Assembly: GCF_004519305.1 (NCBI RefSeq)
Contig: NZ_SOZA01000005.1
Location: 62,001-126,000, forward strand
Length of the DNA stretch: 64,000 nucleotides
Source of the DNA: Pseudomonas sp. RIT623
GTDB lineage: Bacteria > Pseudomonadota > Gammaproteobacteria > Pseudomonadales > Pseudomonadaceae
Direction: 5' to 3'
Shown: piece after piece, positions 36,901-43,086 of the stretch
Layout: each line of letters opens with the position of its first letter
Position numbering within the stretch: the first letter of the stretch is position 1
Program-made: the position numbers and the translations under genes
The notes under the pieces: model-generated
The model's input: the letters and a program-made list of their open reading frames with translations, nothing else
Told to the model about the DNA's origin: nothing
Databases searched by the model: none

Positions 36901-39423
36901 GTTCTTGACCAGCGCGCCGGTGCCGCTGATCACGCCGCCCAAGGTGGTTGCGCTGGTGCCAGGCAAGGTCAGGGTGTTGCCGGCCAGGTCGATGGCGTTG
37001 CCGAGGTTCACCGCCACGCCCGCGTCGAGGCTGGCGTTGCCACCCAAGGTGAGGCCGCCGGTGCCCAGGGCGTTGTTGTTGCCCACGGTGAGGACACCGC
37101 TGTTGAGGGTCGTGCCGCCGCTGAAGGTGTTGCTGCCGTTCAGGGTCAACCCGGCGCTGCCGCTCTTGACCAGCGCGCCGGTACCGCTGATCACGCCGCC
37201 CAGCGTGGTGCTGCTGGTGCCCAGCAGGTTCAGGGTATTGGCGCCGAGGTTGACGGCGTTGCCCAGGCTCACCGCCGTGCTGGCGTCCAGGCTGGCGTTG
37301 CCGGCGAGGGTAAGGGCACCGGTACCCAGGGCGTTGCTGTTGCCCACGGTGAGCTTGCTGGCGTTGAGGGTCAGGCCGCCACTGAAAGTGTTGTTGCCGT
37401 TCAGCGCCAGGTCCCCTGCCCCGCTCTTGACCAGTGTACCGGTACCGCTGATCACGCCACCCAGGGTGGTGGCGCTGGTGCCGAGCAGGTTCAGGGTGTT
37501 GGCGCCAAGACTGACGGCGTTGCCCAGGCTGACCGCGCTGCTGGCATCGAGGCTGGCGTTGCCCCCCAGGGTCAGCGCGCCGGTGCCCAGCGCACTGCTG
37601 GTGCCGACGGTAAGCTTGCCACCCGCCAGACTGGTACCGCCGCTGTAGGTATTGACGCCGTTGAGGGTGAGGTCGGCGGCGCCCGCCTTGGCCAGCGCGC
37701 CAGTGCCGCTGATGATGCCACCCAAGGTGGTGGCATTGTTGCCAGCGAGGGTGAGCGTGCCTGCGTTCAGGGCGATCGCGTTGCCCAGGTTGAGCGCCGA
37801 GGCACTGTCCAGGATGCTGCTGGCGGTCACTGTCAGCGCGCCGCTGCCCAGCGCCGTGTCACTGCCCAAGGTAAGCGTTCCGCCGCCCAGGGAGGTGCCG
37901 CCACTGAAAGTATTGAGACCATTGAGTGTCAGGCTGCCGGTACCGCTCTTGACCAATGAGCCGGTGCCGCTGAGCACGCCGCCAAGGGTCAGTGCGTTGC
38001 TGCCCGGCAGCGTCAAGGCTGCGTTCAGCGCCACCGCGTTGTTCAACACCAGCGGCACGCTGCCTTGCAGGCTGCCGGCGCCACTGACGGTCAGCCCGCC
38101 GCTGCCGAGTGCCGTGGCACTGGTCAGGTTGAGGCCGCCAGCGGCCAGGGTGGTACCACCACTGTAGGTGTTGCTGGCGCCAAGGGTGAGCAGCCCCGCA
38201 CCGGTCTTGGTCAAGCCGCCGACACCCGAAACCACGCCGTTGAGGGCCATGTCGGTGGCACCGCCCACGTTCAGGCCGGCATTCAAGATCAGCGCATTGT
38301 TAAGGCCCAGGCCTGCCACCGTGCCCGCGAGGCCACCGCCGTTCACCGTGATGCCACCACTACCGAAGGCGCTGGCATTGTCGAAATTGAGCAAGCCACC
38401 GTTGAGGGTGGTCTGGGTGGTGCCGTTGAGCAATTGCCCGATCAACGACCAGGTACCGCTGTCGACGATCAGGCGGTTGAAGTTGATGTAGTTCGAGGCG
38501 TTGATGGTGCCGCTGCCGCTGGTGCCGCTGCCGCCACCGATGGCGTTCTGCAACGCCAGGGTGTTGGTGCCGCCGGAACCGCCGTCGACCACGCCGGCAG
38601 GCGCGAAGGCCAGGTTGGGGTTACTGGTGACCAGCAGCGATACACCGATACCGGCACCCGCGCTGAGGCTGGAGCCGGTGATGGCGTTGAAGCGGTTGGT
38701 GCTGCCGGCGCCCATGGACAGGCTGCCGGTCAGGCTCCCGGCGTTGGTGAAGGTGTTGCCGGCTGCCGACGCCTGAAATGCTGTGCGACCGAGCACGGTG
38801 CCGGTGTTGGTGAAGTCCACCGACCCGCCCCCGCTCACGGCGATGACCGGGGTGTCCTCGCTGAGGATCGTCAGGCTGGCCAGCGCCGCGGAGCCAATGC
38901 TACCGGCGTTGCTGATGGTGGTGACGCCACCGGCGGCGTTACGCACGTCCAGGGCCATGCCAGTGAGGTTCAACAGGCTGGCGCCGAGGACGGCGCCGGT
39001 ACCGCGAATCACGCCCGTGGCATTGTTGGTGATGTTGATGGTACTGGCGGTGCTGGTGTTGCCGATCAGCGCCGCGGTGGACTGGATGCTCAGGATCCCC
39101 AGCAACGACGGGTTGACGGTACCGGAGTTGTTCAACGTGATGTTGTTGCCGGTGAGCGACAGCGCGGTGCCGCCCACGCCCAGCAGCACGCCCAGGGATG
39201 CACCGCTGTTGACGTTCACGGTGAGCCCGCTGGCGGCGTTGGAGTAGCTCGGTGCGAGCGGGTTGGCAGCGCCGTTGCAGGTCACGGTGGACCCGGCCAG
39301 GGAACAAGCCGCCAGCGCCTGTTCACTGGTCAGGCCCAGCGCCATCCCTCCCACCGCCAGACTGACAGCCAGAGACAATTGAGAGAGACGAGCAGGTAAA
39401 CGGGCGGCAACAATTCTGTCCAC
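24136..39423 (-). CDS. Giant type Va autotransporter with ~40 beta-strand (PATR) repeats
   Basis: 5,095 residues, secreted through its own barrel. The signal peptide (about residues 1-39) ends in EQALAAC. The passenger carries about 40 PATR repeats of 80-90 residues, each with an NTYSGGTTLNAGTLxVG-type core, in five blocks of about 18, 12, 5, 3 and 2 units separated by four hinge modules. A helical linker (DRQGAQAAFDSLSGEIHAS, IEDSRYIRDAV) leads to the barrel at about 4825-5095, which ends FSMGF with the terminal Phe expected for BAM. Only four cysteines are visible, at the two ends; the passenger is Gly/Asn/Thr/Leu-rich and poor in charge, implying a long beta-helix. The start is GTG at 39421-39423 with a strong AAGGAG site; an in-frame stop just upstream excludes a longer protein. 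No protease or lipase motif is seen, so an adhesin or aggregation role is inferred. Confidence 0.93.
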   Translation of the reverse strand: MDRIVAARLPARLSQLSLAVSLAVGGMALGLTSEQALAACSLAGSTVTCNGAANPLAPSYSNAASGLTVNVNSGASLGVLLGVGGTALSLTGNNITLNNSGTVNPSLLGILSIQSTAALIGNTSTASTINITNNATGVIRGTGAVLGASLLNLTGMALDVRNAAGGVTTISNAGSIGSAALASLTILSEDTPVIAVSGGGSVDFTNTGTVLGRTAFQASAAGNTFTNAGSLTGSLSMGAGSTNRFNAITGSSLSAGAGIGVSLLVTSNPNLAFAPAGVVDGGSGGTNTLALQNAIGGGSGTSGSGTINASNYINFNRLIVDSGTWSLIGQLLNGTTQTTLNGGLLNFDNASAFGSGGITVNGGGLAGTVAGLGLNNALILNAGLNVGGATDMALNGVVSGVGGLTKTGAGLLTLGASNTYSGGTTLAAGGLNLTSATALGSGGLTVSGAGSLQGSVPLVLNNAVALNAALTLPGSNALTLGGVLSGTGSLVKSGTGSLTLNGLNTFSGGTSLGGGTLTLGSDTALGSGALTVTASSILDSASALNLGNAIALNAGTLTLAGNNATTLGGIISGTGALAKAGAADLTLNGVNTYSGGTSLAGGKLTVGTSSALGTGALTLGGNASLDASSAVSLGNAVSLGANTLNLLGTSATTLGGVISGTGTLVKSGAGDLALNGNNTFSGGLTLNASKLTVGNSNALGTGALTLAGNASLDASTAVSLGNAVNLGANTLNLLGTSSTTLGGVISGTGALVKSGSAGLTLNGSNTFSGGTTLNSGVLTVGNNNALGTGGLTLGGNASLDAGVAVNLGNAIDLAGNTLTLPGTSATTLGGVISGTGALVKNGSSNLTLGGANTFSGGLTLNAGTLTLASATALGTGALTVGGASTLANTAALTLGNAVNLGGNLTLAGANNLNLAGTLSGTGGLVKNGSASLTLSGNNTHSGATALNAGTLVLGSNTALGTGVLNAAANTSLDTSVAGLNIGNGLNLAGNLNLPGSNDLTLSGVIAGSGGLTKAGNTTLTLTGANTNSGSTFLNGGTLVVGNNTALGTGILNTAVGTHLDASTAVSLANDVIAAGPLTIDGTANLGLSGVISGIGSLVKNGNASLTLSGSNTFTNGTQLNAGTLILGSNTALGIGGLTLGGNANLDTSTAVSATNSISLGGNTLTVLGSNATTLTGQISGTGALVKSGSAGLTLNGNNTFSGGTTLNAGLLTLGNSNALGTGGLTLGGNASLDGSGTLNLGNAINLAGNTLTLPGSNTTTLGGVISGTGALVKNGATNLTLSGANTFSGGLTLNAGTLTLASAAALGAGALTVGGPATLANSTAMTLNNAVNLGANLTLPTTSNLTLAGTLSGTGGLVKNGSATLTLSGNNTYSGATALNAGTLVVGSNTALGSGALNAANNTTLDTSVAGLNLGNALNLAGNFILPGSNDLTLSGAIAGAGGITKNGGTTLTLTGNNSNSGITRLNAGTLVVGSNTALGTGTLNTLAGTHLDANTAVSLANDVNIAGPLTIDGSADLGLSGVVSGIGSLVKNGNANLTLSGNNLYTNGTQLNAGTLTLGSNTALGIGALTVGGNANLDASTAVAVTNGINLGANTLTVLGSNATTLGGLISGSGALVKNGSAVLTLNGNNTYSGGTTLNAGTLVLGNNNAIGSGALSVGGNASLDSSATLNLGNAIALGNGATLTLPGNNTTTLGGVISGAGALTKNGSSNLTLSGANSFSGGLNLNAGTLTLANAAALGTGALNVGGASTLVNSVAMTLGNDVNLGANLTLGGSNNLTLGGVLGGTGGLIKNGVSDLTLSGNNTFSGAIDLLGGSITTVGNTALGNTSAVSVGAGTSLNLGASATIGGLSGAGTVNIAGGGALTLGGNNLNSVFSGALAGSGGLIKTGTGSFELSGVNVLGGNTTVNAGLLNVTGSLASASVQVNSGASLGGTGSLLGAVDIANGAHLLANSGATLSTGALTLHSGSILDFGLASPATGGTAVVSVNGNLTLDGTLNVTDLGGFGTGIYRLFDYTGALVDNGLLVGNVPGVMLPGDLQVQTSIGSQINLLVGGASGTVQFWDGAQSVPNGVIDGGTGTWNAGNTNWTDVNGVLNGSWASDFAVFQGTAGDVTVVGTQAATGLQFVTNGYRLIGAGGLDLVNGSNGAFALRVDPGVTATLNVGLSGSGQLAKLDSGTLVLNGANSYTGGTLFNGGTLVVGNNTAFGTGTVSTANGTTLDSNTAVTLGNAFSLSGALTVAGSADLGLSGVVSGTGSLIKNGGANLTLGNANTYSGGTSLGAGTLTLGNAQALGTGGLTVTGASSLDSTGNLALGNTIALNANLTLSGSNDLTLNGTLSGTGGLIKGGAGTLTLNASNSQQGITSLNGGTLVVGSNTALGTGALNAAGGTTLSSNANVTLANLINLAGNLTIAGAQNLTLGGNVTGVGGLTKTGSGTLTLNGSNGNLGNTNLNAGTLVLGSASALGLGQLNAAAGTTLDSASAITIGNTVNLAGNLTIAGSNDLGLGGLVTGAGSLTKNGAGNLTLSGANTLVGGVTLNAGTLTLGNNQALGTGNLVVGGASNLATTGALTLANQVALNDTLSLAGNNDLTLNGVISGTGGLTKTGTGNLTLGAANTYQGSTTLGAGTLTLGNNSALGTGNLAVTGNSTLASSGVLQVTNAIGLGAGTSLGVNNTQALTLDGIISGAGALNKLGAGQLVLNGSNTYAGGTSLQAGSLLLGNAGALGSGVLTVNGAAGLDASQALVLANAVNLASGNLTLGGSQALTLGGVVSGNGGLVKNGSASLTLNGNNTYSGGTTLNGGTLVVGSNTALGSGDLSTGANTSLDASGAGATLANNLHLGGTLNLPGSTDLTLTGVVDGVGGLNKAGASTLTLNGANSYLGGTTLGAGRLVVGNDNALGQGALTVAGVSTLSSGASSTTLANNVTLNAGLSVEGSNDLTLNGVINGTAGLTKNGSGNLTLNGNNGYQGGTQLNAGRLTLGSSGALGTGTLAVTADATLANSSAMALGNTLALSNGANLTVETTHALIFSGDLGGSGNLVKTGVDDLTLVGVKTFTGNVDIQAGSLTTLGSGVLANVDTLNVGASGQLNLNGNASLGSLTGSGLVDVGVGSVLSLGGNNLGSTFAGGLNGLGGLTKVGSGTLTLTGTSNLGDNTQVNAGTLKVDGTLGSNLLTVASGATLAGSGSANAAVVIDNGGHLAGQSGATLGLGSLVLNSGSIVDAGLGAPSSGTTALFNVAGNLTLDGTLNVSNVGGFGNGVYRLFDYSGGLTDNGLDFGSLPLGVGLADVALQTALANQVNLLVSAAGLNIQFWDGSQNVANGQVDGGSGVWNAGNSNWTDLNGLANSTWASNFAVFQGTAGDVTVDGSQSLGGMQFVSNGYRLLAGTAGALNLVNGSSGDTSVRVDPGVTATLDVGLTGSGKLNKLDSGTLVLNGINTYGGGTTLSGGTIVVGSDSALGSGVLAAAAGTSLDANKAVALGNAITLAGPLSIAGSNDLALGGVISGAGGLVKSGTARLSLSGINTYAGNTALTGGILVLGSNTALGTGILNTSSGTGLDSSQAVTLANTINTTGDLTIVGSNDLTLAGTVGGSGRLLKAGLARFALMGANTYSGGTELQAGTLVLGNNAALGTGGLDVTGNANLDTASAVTLANPVNVGGVLNVLGSNDLHLAGVLSGAGTLNKSGLADLTLSGNNTFSGVLNLLSGSLSTLGTTALGTQSELNVSSGAILNLDGNTTLGDIGGSGAIDIAPGNSLNVEGGNFAGNIGGTGTLNKLGVGVLALSAVNSHSGTTNVQAGSLKVDGSLASSTVNVASGATLAGAGSLGGTVNVANGGNLNAITGSTLSAGDLTLGSGANFNASLGTAGTGGGPLVNVANNLTLGGTLNITDIGGFGAGVYSLFNYGGSLTNNGMAFGSTPVPVTDLTVQTAIANQVNLVVGGASNVLFWDGSQTVANGLIEGGSGTWNATNSNWTDANGVLNSTWNDTFAVFQGAPGTVTVDGSHSIGGLQFLTDGYVLNAGTAGELLGNGVSNLRVNPGVTATLNVALNGTGSLAKQDAGTLVLNAANGYSGGTALNGGTLVLGNDSALGSGVLTAAGGTTLDNNTAVALANDAVLNGALAIGGSNALTLNGVVSGSGGLIKNGAGLLTLNGANTYAGGTQINAGSVVGNTTSLQGAILNNAALTFEQNANGSYTGNLTGTGTLTKNGTGELLLTGINGLTGAVQVNAGSLLVNGRLDSASVQVATGARLGGSGTYGGAVQIANGATLAAGQGATPLTVGSLDLASGSALDFNLGAPAASTTVVKVNGNLVLDGTLNITDAGGFGTGVYQLFNYAGALTDNGLVFGAIPGSVVLGDLTLQTAIANQINLVVQNYGEDLQFWNGGKTNPDGSIGGGSGTWGSNTGWTNASGTSNEGWSGGYAVFGGTPGTVTVVGNQSFEGLQFLSDGYQVVPGAGGSLTPVNDADGSLASVRVNAGATATVSAPLVGSGGIEKLDAGTLILAGANTYSGGTTVSGGTLVGNTTSLQGNILNNANLVFAQGSNGTFNGTLSGTGTTTKQGGGTLLLTGNQPLSGAFNVNQGVLQVGDAGNPGSNLGAQVTVANGAALTGNGTVAGLTNNGTVLPGPAGNLNVSGNFTNGASGTLVIDLGTAPVNYLNVGGTANLGGSLMVANLASGNGQYTVVNAAGGVNGTFATTNLANSAFINSALAYGANQVTLSVSRNGTSFAEVAATGNQRGVANALSSAGAPAALVNNLLPLDRQGAQAAFDSLSGEIHASTATVLIEDSRYIRDAVSDRLRQADCSNQDDPRRTLAPTANQQLTSEGCQGQAVGWIRAIGGWGTYDGSSSHASVDRDLSGFMLGADRALDDQWKVGAAAGYTRSSIDAHRRHSDATVDSYHLTTYLGYQLDAFAARLGVAYSWHDIDSKRDVQVGSYSDRLKAKYKARSAQVFGEVGYAIDAAGIALEPFAGLAYVNYDSDTAHEKGGAGRLQGKVKQDVTFSTLGVRAGKRITLDNGSQITPRVSLGWRHAFGDDKPDADLRFIGGGAGFSTEGVPIAKDAAVVEAGVDLSVGASGKLGVGYSGQLSSENRDHGVVVSFSMGF
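25920..26580 (-). repeat. Hinge module 4 of the autotransporter
   Basis: About 220 residues shared with the three other hinges: GTLNITDAGGFGTGVYQLFNY, then FWNGGKTNPDGSIGGGSGTW, NTGWTNASG, YAVFGGTPGTVTV, GLQFLSDGYQ and KLDAGTLIL. It is the most diverged copy (FWNG for FWDG, TGWT for SNWT). Confidence 0.75.
27235..27890 (-). repeat. Hinge module 3 of the autotransporter
   Basis: Same domain order as the others: GGFGAGVYSLFNYGGSLTNNG, FWDGSQTVANGLIEGGSGTW, NSNWTDANGVLNSTW, FAVFQGAPGTVTVDGSHSI, GLQFLTDGYVL and KQDAGTLVLN. Confidence 0.8.
29120..29800 (-). repeat. Hinge module 2 of the autotransporter
   Basis: GGFGNGVYRLFDYSGGLTDNG, FWDGSQNVANGQVDGGSGVW, NSNWTDLNG, FAVFQGTAGDVTVDGSQSL, GMQFVSNGYRLL and KLDSGTLVLNG. 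Closest to module 1. Confidence 0.8.
32880..33550 (-). repeat. Hinge module 1 of the autotransporter
   Basis: GGFGTGIYRLFDYTGALVDNG, FWDGAQSVPNGVIDGGTGTW, NTNWTDVNGVLNGSW, FAVFQGTAGDVTVVGTQAA, GLQFVTNGYRLIG and KLDSGTLVLNG. It closes the first and longest PATR block. Confidence 0.8.
33990..37107 (-). repeat. Higher-order tandem repeat, 1,299-bp period, ~2.4 copies
   Basis: Twelve successive PATR units follow the order D E A B C D E A B C D E, where each letter is a recognisable unit type. Corresponding positions are 1,299 bp (433 codons) apart: TGCC[A/G]TCGATGGTCA at 34881 and 36180 (unit B), TGGCGTTGCTGCC at 34611 and 35910 (unit C), CAAGGTGGT at 35641 and 36940 (unit D); the third D copy is offset 1,302 bp by one extra codon. 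This implies duplication of a five-unit block. Confidence 0.8.
37107..38190 (-). repeat. Tandem PATR units upstream of the super-repeat
   Basis: Four more PATR units. The two nearest the super-repeat are almost identical (LNLLGTSATTLGGVISGTG and LNLLGTSSTTLGGVISGTG) and exactly 261 bp (87 codons) apart at 37217 and 37478, so single-unit duplication has also occurred. Confidence 0.75.
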
Positions 39424-39720
39424 GGAGAGCTCCTTCGTGGATCAGGCGGTTCAGTCCCTGAATGCGTGAACAGCGTTTGTCGCAGTGAATCTGGGCACGC
39501 GAACGGCGAAACACCTGACCATGGCTACAAATTTTCCTTTGCTGGAATGTGTAGCCGCTCGCAGCCGGCTGGCTGGGGGTCAGGGTCGGTCAAATGGTGT
39601 TAATACTTTGTCGAGGCGGCACGTGTTTCGCGGGTTTCAGCCGCTTGTGGGTTGGATCCAACCGACGAACGGTCATGGCGAATGGCCAATATGCTCGAGG
39701 CGCAGGCGGTCGATCACTCA
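39424..39720. other. Intergenic region upstream of the autotransporter
   Basis: 297 bp without a convincing gene. On the minus strand it holds the AAGGAG ribosome site next to the GTG start. I see no strong sigma70 promoter; possible -10 TATTAA lies near 39600 far from the start, which would imply a leader of about 180 nt. A short open frame on each strand shows no family features. Confidence 0.4.
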
Positions 39721-40104
39721 TCAAGCGACCTCGGCGCCCTCCTCTGGCCAATGCGGCTCGTTGGCCCCCGGCGGGGTCAATGGCGGCAGGCCATAAGCGG
39801 CGCGAGCCTCATCGCAACTAGGGTTGTGCTCGCCGTTTTCCCACGAAGCCTCGAACTCTCGGCACGTGCTGGAACGGTTCTGATAAATGGAGCACGCCAC
39901 TTGCGTGCCGATCTCACCACCGAGGCTCACGCAGCGGCAAGGCTTGGCGTCGGTGCCAATCATGGCGACACGGGAGGGGTTGATCTGCACCACCAGATCG
40001 TCGGGCACCAGGCCGCCGGCGGACTGGCATTCACCCCAGAAGAAAGACACACGAAAGTAACCGCAGCAGGCGCCGCAGGACATGCAAGGATTCTGTTCGG
40101 ACAT
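39721..40104 (-). CDS. YkgJ-family cysteine cluster protein
   Basis: 127 residues with the Zn/Fe-chelating pattern CMSCGACCGYFRVSF at the N terminus, then KPCRCVSLGG, VACSIYQNRSSTCREFE and a late NPSCDEAR. The family (PF03692-type) is thought to bind metal through eight cysteines; the biochemical role is unknown. The ATG at 40104 is preceded on its strand by a GGCC-rich stretch with weak ribosome-site similarity. It is 3' of the alaC terminator, so separate. Confidence 0.85.
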   Translation of the reverse strand: MSEQNPCMSCGACCGYFRVSFFWGECQSAGGLVPDDLVVQINPSRVAMIGTDAKPCRCVSLGGEIGTQVACSIYQNRSSTCREFEASWENGEHNPSCDEARAAYGLPPLTPPGANEPHWPEEGAEVA

Positions 40105-40195
40105 GATGGCCAGGAAGGGAGGTTGTTGTTATCCGGGCGAGCGCCCGCGGCGCTATTTGTAATCCAGCCGTGAACGGCTGAGAAGAGGGGCGATG

Positions 40196-40222
40196 AAAAA
40201 AAGATGGCCGCTTATCGCGGCC
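40196..40222 (-). terminator. terminator downstream of alaC
   Basis: GGCCGC, GATAA loop, GCGGCC, then ATCTTTTTTTC on the minus strand. Between it and the alaC stop is another stem, AGCCGCAAG with CTTGCGGCT (about 40286-40325), making a two-hairpin 3' end. Confidence 0.85.
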
Positions 40223-40332
40223 TCAAGCTGTTAGCGACAAGCGGCAAGAAAAAGCTTTGCTCTTCCCTGCCCCGCTCAATATGCAAAGCCGCAAGAAGGC
40301 TGTATTGCACAGATCGACTTGCGGCTTGCAGC

Positions 40333-41541
40333 TTACTTGCTGGTCACCCCATCAGCCCGGAACATCTGGCGGATGCCGCGAATGGCCTGGCGGATGCGAT
40401 CCTGGTTCTCGATCAGGGCGAAGCGCACATGATCGTCGCCGTAATCACCGAAGCCAATTCCCGGCGACACACAGACCTTGGCCTCGGCCAGCAGTTTCTT
40501 GGAAAACTCAAGCGACCCCAGGTGCGCATACTGCTCGGGGATCTTTGCCCAGACATACATCGAGGCCTTGGGGTTCTCGACCATCCAGCCCAGCTCGTGC
40601 AGGCCCTTGACCAGCAGGTTGCGGCGCTGGCGGTACTGCTCGGCGATATCGCGCACGCACTGCTGGTCACCCTCCAGCGCGGCAATCGCCGCAACCTGCA
40701 AGGGTGTGAAGGTGCCGTAGTCGTGGTAGCTCTTGATCCGCGCCAGGGCACTGACCAGCTCGGGGTTGCCGACCATGAAGCCGATCCGCCAGCCGGCCAT
40801 GTTGTAGCTCTTGGACAAGGTGAAGAACTCCACCGCAATATCCTTGGCCCCCGGCACCTGCATGATCGACGGCGCCTTCCAGCCGTCGTAGACGATATCG
40901 GCATAGGCCAGGTCGTGCACCACCAGTACATCGTACTGCTTGGCCAGGGCCACCACGCGCTCGAAAAAGTCCAGCTCGACGCACTGGGCCGTGGGATTGG
41001 ACGGGAAGCCAAGGATCATCATCTTCGGCTTGGGAATCGATTCGCGAATCGCCCGCTCCAGCTCATTGAAGAAGTCCACGCCCGGCACCAGCGGCACCGA
41101 ACGCACCTGGGCGCCGGCGATCACCGCGCCGTAGATATGGATCGGGTAGCTGGGGTTGGGCACAAGCACGGTATCGCCGTGATCGAGGGTGCCAAGCATC
41201 AGGTGCGCCAGGCCCTCTTTCGAGCCGATGGTGACAATGGCCTCGCTTTCCGGGTCGATCTCGACCTCGTAGCGATCCTTGTACCAGTTGGAGATCGCCC
41301 GGCGCAGGCGTGGAATGCCGCGCGAGGTGGAGTAGCCATGGGTGTCGTCGCGCTGGGCGACCTGCACCAGTTTCTCGACGATGTGCGGCGGCGTGGCGCC
41401 GTCGGGGTTGCCCATGCTCAGGTCGATGATGTCCTCGCCACGGCGGCGGGCAGCCATCTTGAGTTCGGCGGTGATATTGAAGACGTAAGGGGGGAGACGA
41501 TCGATGCGCGCGAAGCGGCGCGGCGAACCTGAGTTGGCCAT
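40333..41541 (-). CDS. alaC: AlaC-type alanine transaminase (class I aminotransferase)
   Basis: PLP enzyme, probably converting glutamate and pyruvate to alanine and 2-oxoglutarate. The 402 residues contain [16 protein letters not shown], the PLP lysine in [25 protein letters not shown] and the C-terminal substrate Arg in [10 protein letters not shown]. Its order beside cyoE is as in other P. putida-group genomes. The specific substrate pair is from homology only. Confidence 0.9.
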   Translation of the reverse strand: MANSGSPRRFARIDRLPPYVFNITAELKMAARRRGEDIIDLSMGNPDGATPPHIVEKLVQVAQRDDTHGYSTSRGIPRLRRAISNWYKDRYEVEIDPESEAIVTIGSKEGLAHLMLGTLDHGDTVLVPNPSYPIHIYGAVIAGAQVRSVPLVPGVDFFNELERAIRESIPKPKMMILGFPSNPTAQCVELDFFERVVALAKQYDVLVVHDLAYADIVYDGWKAPSIMQVPGAKDIAVEFFTLSKSYNMAGWRIGFMVGNPELVSALARIKSYHDYGTFTPLQVAAIAALEGDQQCVRDIAEQYRQRRNLLVKGLHELGWMVENPKASMYVWAKIPEQYAHLGSLEFSKKLLAEAKVCVSPGIGFGDYGDDHVRFALIENQDRIRQAIRGIRQMFRADGVTSK

Positions 41542-41854
41542 GGTGTTCCTCTGCAGACGTAAGCGCCCGGAACCGTCCGAGCGACGTTGGCCGCTGTGGC
41601 GACCGAAACAGAAGATAATCCCGAAATACCAAACAGGTAAAGGATAAATTCCTGTTTATCTACATGTTTTTAGGCTTAATAGTTGAAAATACCTATTTCA
41701 CAAAACAGCACAGGATATTATCGCGAGGTAAGCCTGCTCCCCCAGGAGTATCCACTGCATGGGAGCGGGCTGCCCCGCGATGGCATCAGCTTGAAAGCGC
41801 CCATAAAAAAACCCTGGCACCAGGCCAGGGTTTTTCAGATAACAGCCCGCTGTA
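41542..41854. other. alaC-cyoE intergenic region, AT-rich with hairpin, REP and terminator
   Basis: 313 bp. From about 41605 to 41715 the sequence is clearly AT-rich against its surroundings and contains the inverted repeat AAACAGG/CCTGTTT (near 41629-41661), a plausible promoter zone for alaC. A single REP-like GGGAGCGGGCTGCCCCGCGATGG lies at 41761-41783, and the cyoE terminator follows. No gene is supported. Confidence 0.55.
41804..41835 (-). terminator. cyo operon terminator
   Basis: AAACCCTGG, CACC loop region, CCAGGGTTT with A and T tracts on the flanks; about 20 nt past the cyoE stop. Confidence 0.88.
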
Positions 41855-42742
41855 TCAGCGTGCGTAGGTCATCAGCACATCGGCCGCGGTCTGGCTGTCC
41901 ACGCCCATCATCACGCTCAGGGCGGTGACGGTGAGGATGGAGAAGCCGAACACCTTGCGCGCCCATTTGCTGTCGTCCTCGGCCTTGTAGCCGCCCCAGG
42001 CCATGTACAGCCAGTACAGGCCCATGGCGGCCGCCACGGCGAGGTAACCCAGGCCGGCGTATCCGCCCAGGGTCAGCATCAGGGTCGCCAGCACGAAGGC
42101 CAGCACATACAGCACGATCTGCTTCTTCGCCGCGAGGATACCGCGCGCCACCGGCAGCACCGGAATGTTGGCGGCGCTGTAATCCTTGAAGCGGAAGATG
42201 GCAATGGCAAAGCTGTGCGGCATCTGCCACAGGCTGAACATCACCAGCAGGGTGACCGCGGCCAGGTCGAAGCTGTTGCTCACGGCGCAATAGCCGATCA
42301 CCGGAGGCATGGCACCGGACAGGCTGCCGACCAAGGTGCCGTGCACCGATTTACGCTTGAGCCACAGGCTATAGAAGCCGACGTAGACCACGAAGCCCAC
42401 CAGGGCGCAGAACGCCGCCAGCGGATTGGCCTGGACATACAGCAGGCTGAAACCCGCCACCCCGAGCAGGGTGGCGTAGATCAGCGCCAGGGGCAGCGAC
42501 ATGCCGCCCTGGACCATGACGCGGTTCTTGGTGCGCTCCATCTTGTGGTCGATGTCACGGTCGATGCAGTTGTTGAACACGCATCCGGACGCAACCACCA
42601 GGGACGTACCGATCACCACCGCCAGGAACAGGGCGAAATCCACATGCCCCTTAGCGGCAAGGAAGAAACCGCCTGCCACGGAAAGCACGTTACCGAAAAT
42701 GATCCCCGGTTTGGTGATTTGGATAAAGTGCTTCACGGACAT
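41855..42742 (-). CDS. cyoE: Haem O synthase (protohaem IX farnesyltransferase)
   Basis: UbiA-family membrane prenyltransferase that makes haem O for the bo3 oxidase. 295 residues with about seven to nine transmembrane segments. Asp-rich motif [18 protein letters not shown] binds the prenyl diphosphate-Mg complex; the second conserved region is around [24 protein letters not shown]. Last gene of the cyo operon, 11 nt after cyoD. Confidence 0.95.
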   Translation of the reverse strand: MSVKHFIQITKPGIIFGNVLSVAGGFFLAAKGHVDFALFLAVVIGTSLVVASGCVFNNCIDRDIDHKMERTKNRVMVQGGMSLPLALIYATLLGVAGFSLLYVQANPLAAFCALVGFVVYVGFYSLWLKRKSVHGTLVGSLSGAMPPVIGYCAVSNSFDLAAVTLLVMFSLWQMPHSFAIAIFRFKDYSAANIPVLPVARGILAAKKQIVLYVLAFVLATLMLTLGGYAGLGYLAVAAAMGLYWLYMAWGGYKAEDDSKWARKVFGFSILTVTALSVMMGVDSQTAADVLMTYAR

Positions 42743-42753
42743 GCAGTCTTACC

Positions 42754-43086
42754 TCACTTGGCCAACATTTCGAAGTGGATGCTGAACATGATCCACAGCG
42801 ACAGGCCGACCAGCAGAGCGATCACCAGGGTGGTGAACAGGAACGTCGACACATTGGAACGCTGCTCTTTCGAGCGGTCCATGTGCAGGAAGTACACGAG
42901 GTGTACAACCACCTGGATGACGGCCATGGCCACCACGATCAGAACGGTCAGGTTCTTCGGCAGGCTCGGGTACATCACCAGGCCGAACGGGATCGCGGTC
43001 AGGATGATCGACAGGATGAAGCCGATCATGTACGACTTGACGCTGCCGTGGTTGCCTTCGTGATGAGTGTCGTGTGCGCTAGCCAT
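42754..43086 (-). CDS. cyoD: Cytochrome bo3 ubiquinol oxidase subunit IV
   Basis: 110 residues with three transmembrane helices and the motif VHLVYFLHMDRSKEQRSN typical of subunit IV. It stabilises subunit I-II assembly. Its ATG overlaps the cyoC stop by one base. Confidence 0.94.
   Translation of the reverse strand: MASAHDTHHEGNHGSVKSYMIGFILSIILTAIPFGLVMYPSLPKNLTVLIVVAMAVIQVVVHLVYFLHMDRSKEQRSNVSTFLFTTLVIALLVGLSLWIMFSIHFEMLAK

Noticed and set aside
34951..37959. Long open frame of 1,002 codons on the plus strand, antisense to the autotransporter (others at 24094-26583, 26914-28884, 29836-32517 and 32914-34839)
   Set aside because: The frames follow the repeat units and arise because the GC-rich repeats exclude stop codons in the complement. 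The products are Val/Gly/Gln/Ala-rich, without signal peptide, domain or ribosome site.
24136..39423. Possible artefact from assembly of repeats
   Set aside because: Units are diverged enough to be distinguishable and the frame stays open from signal peptide to barrel. Copy number in the 1,299-bp region might still be misassembled, so this is only partly dismissed.
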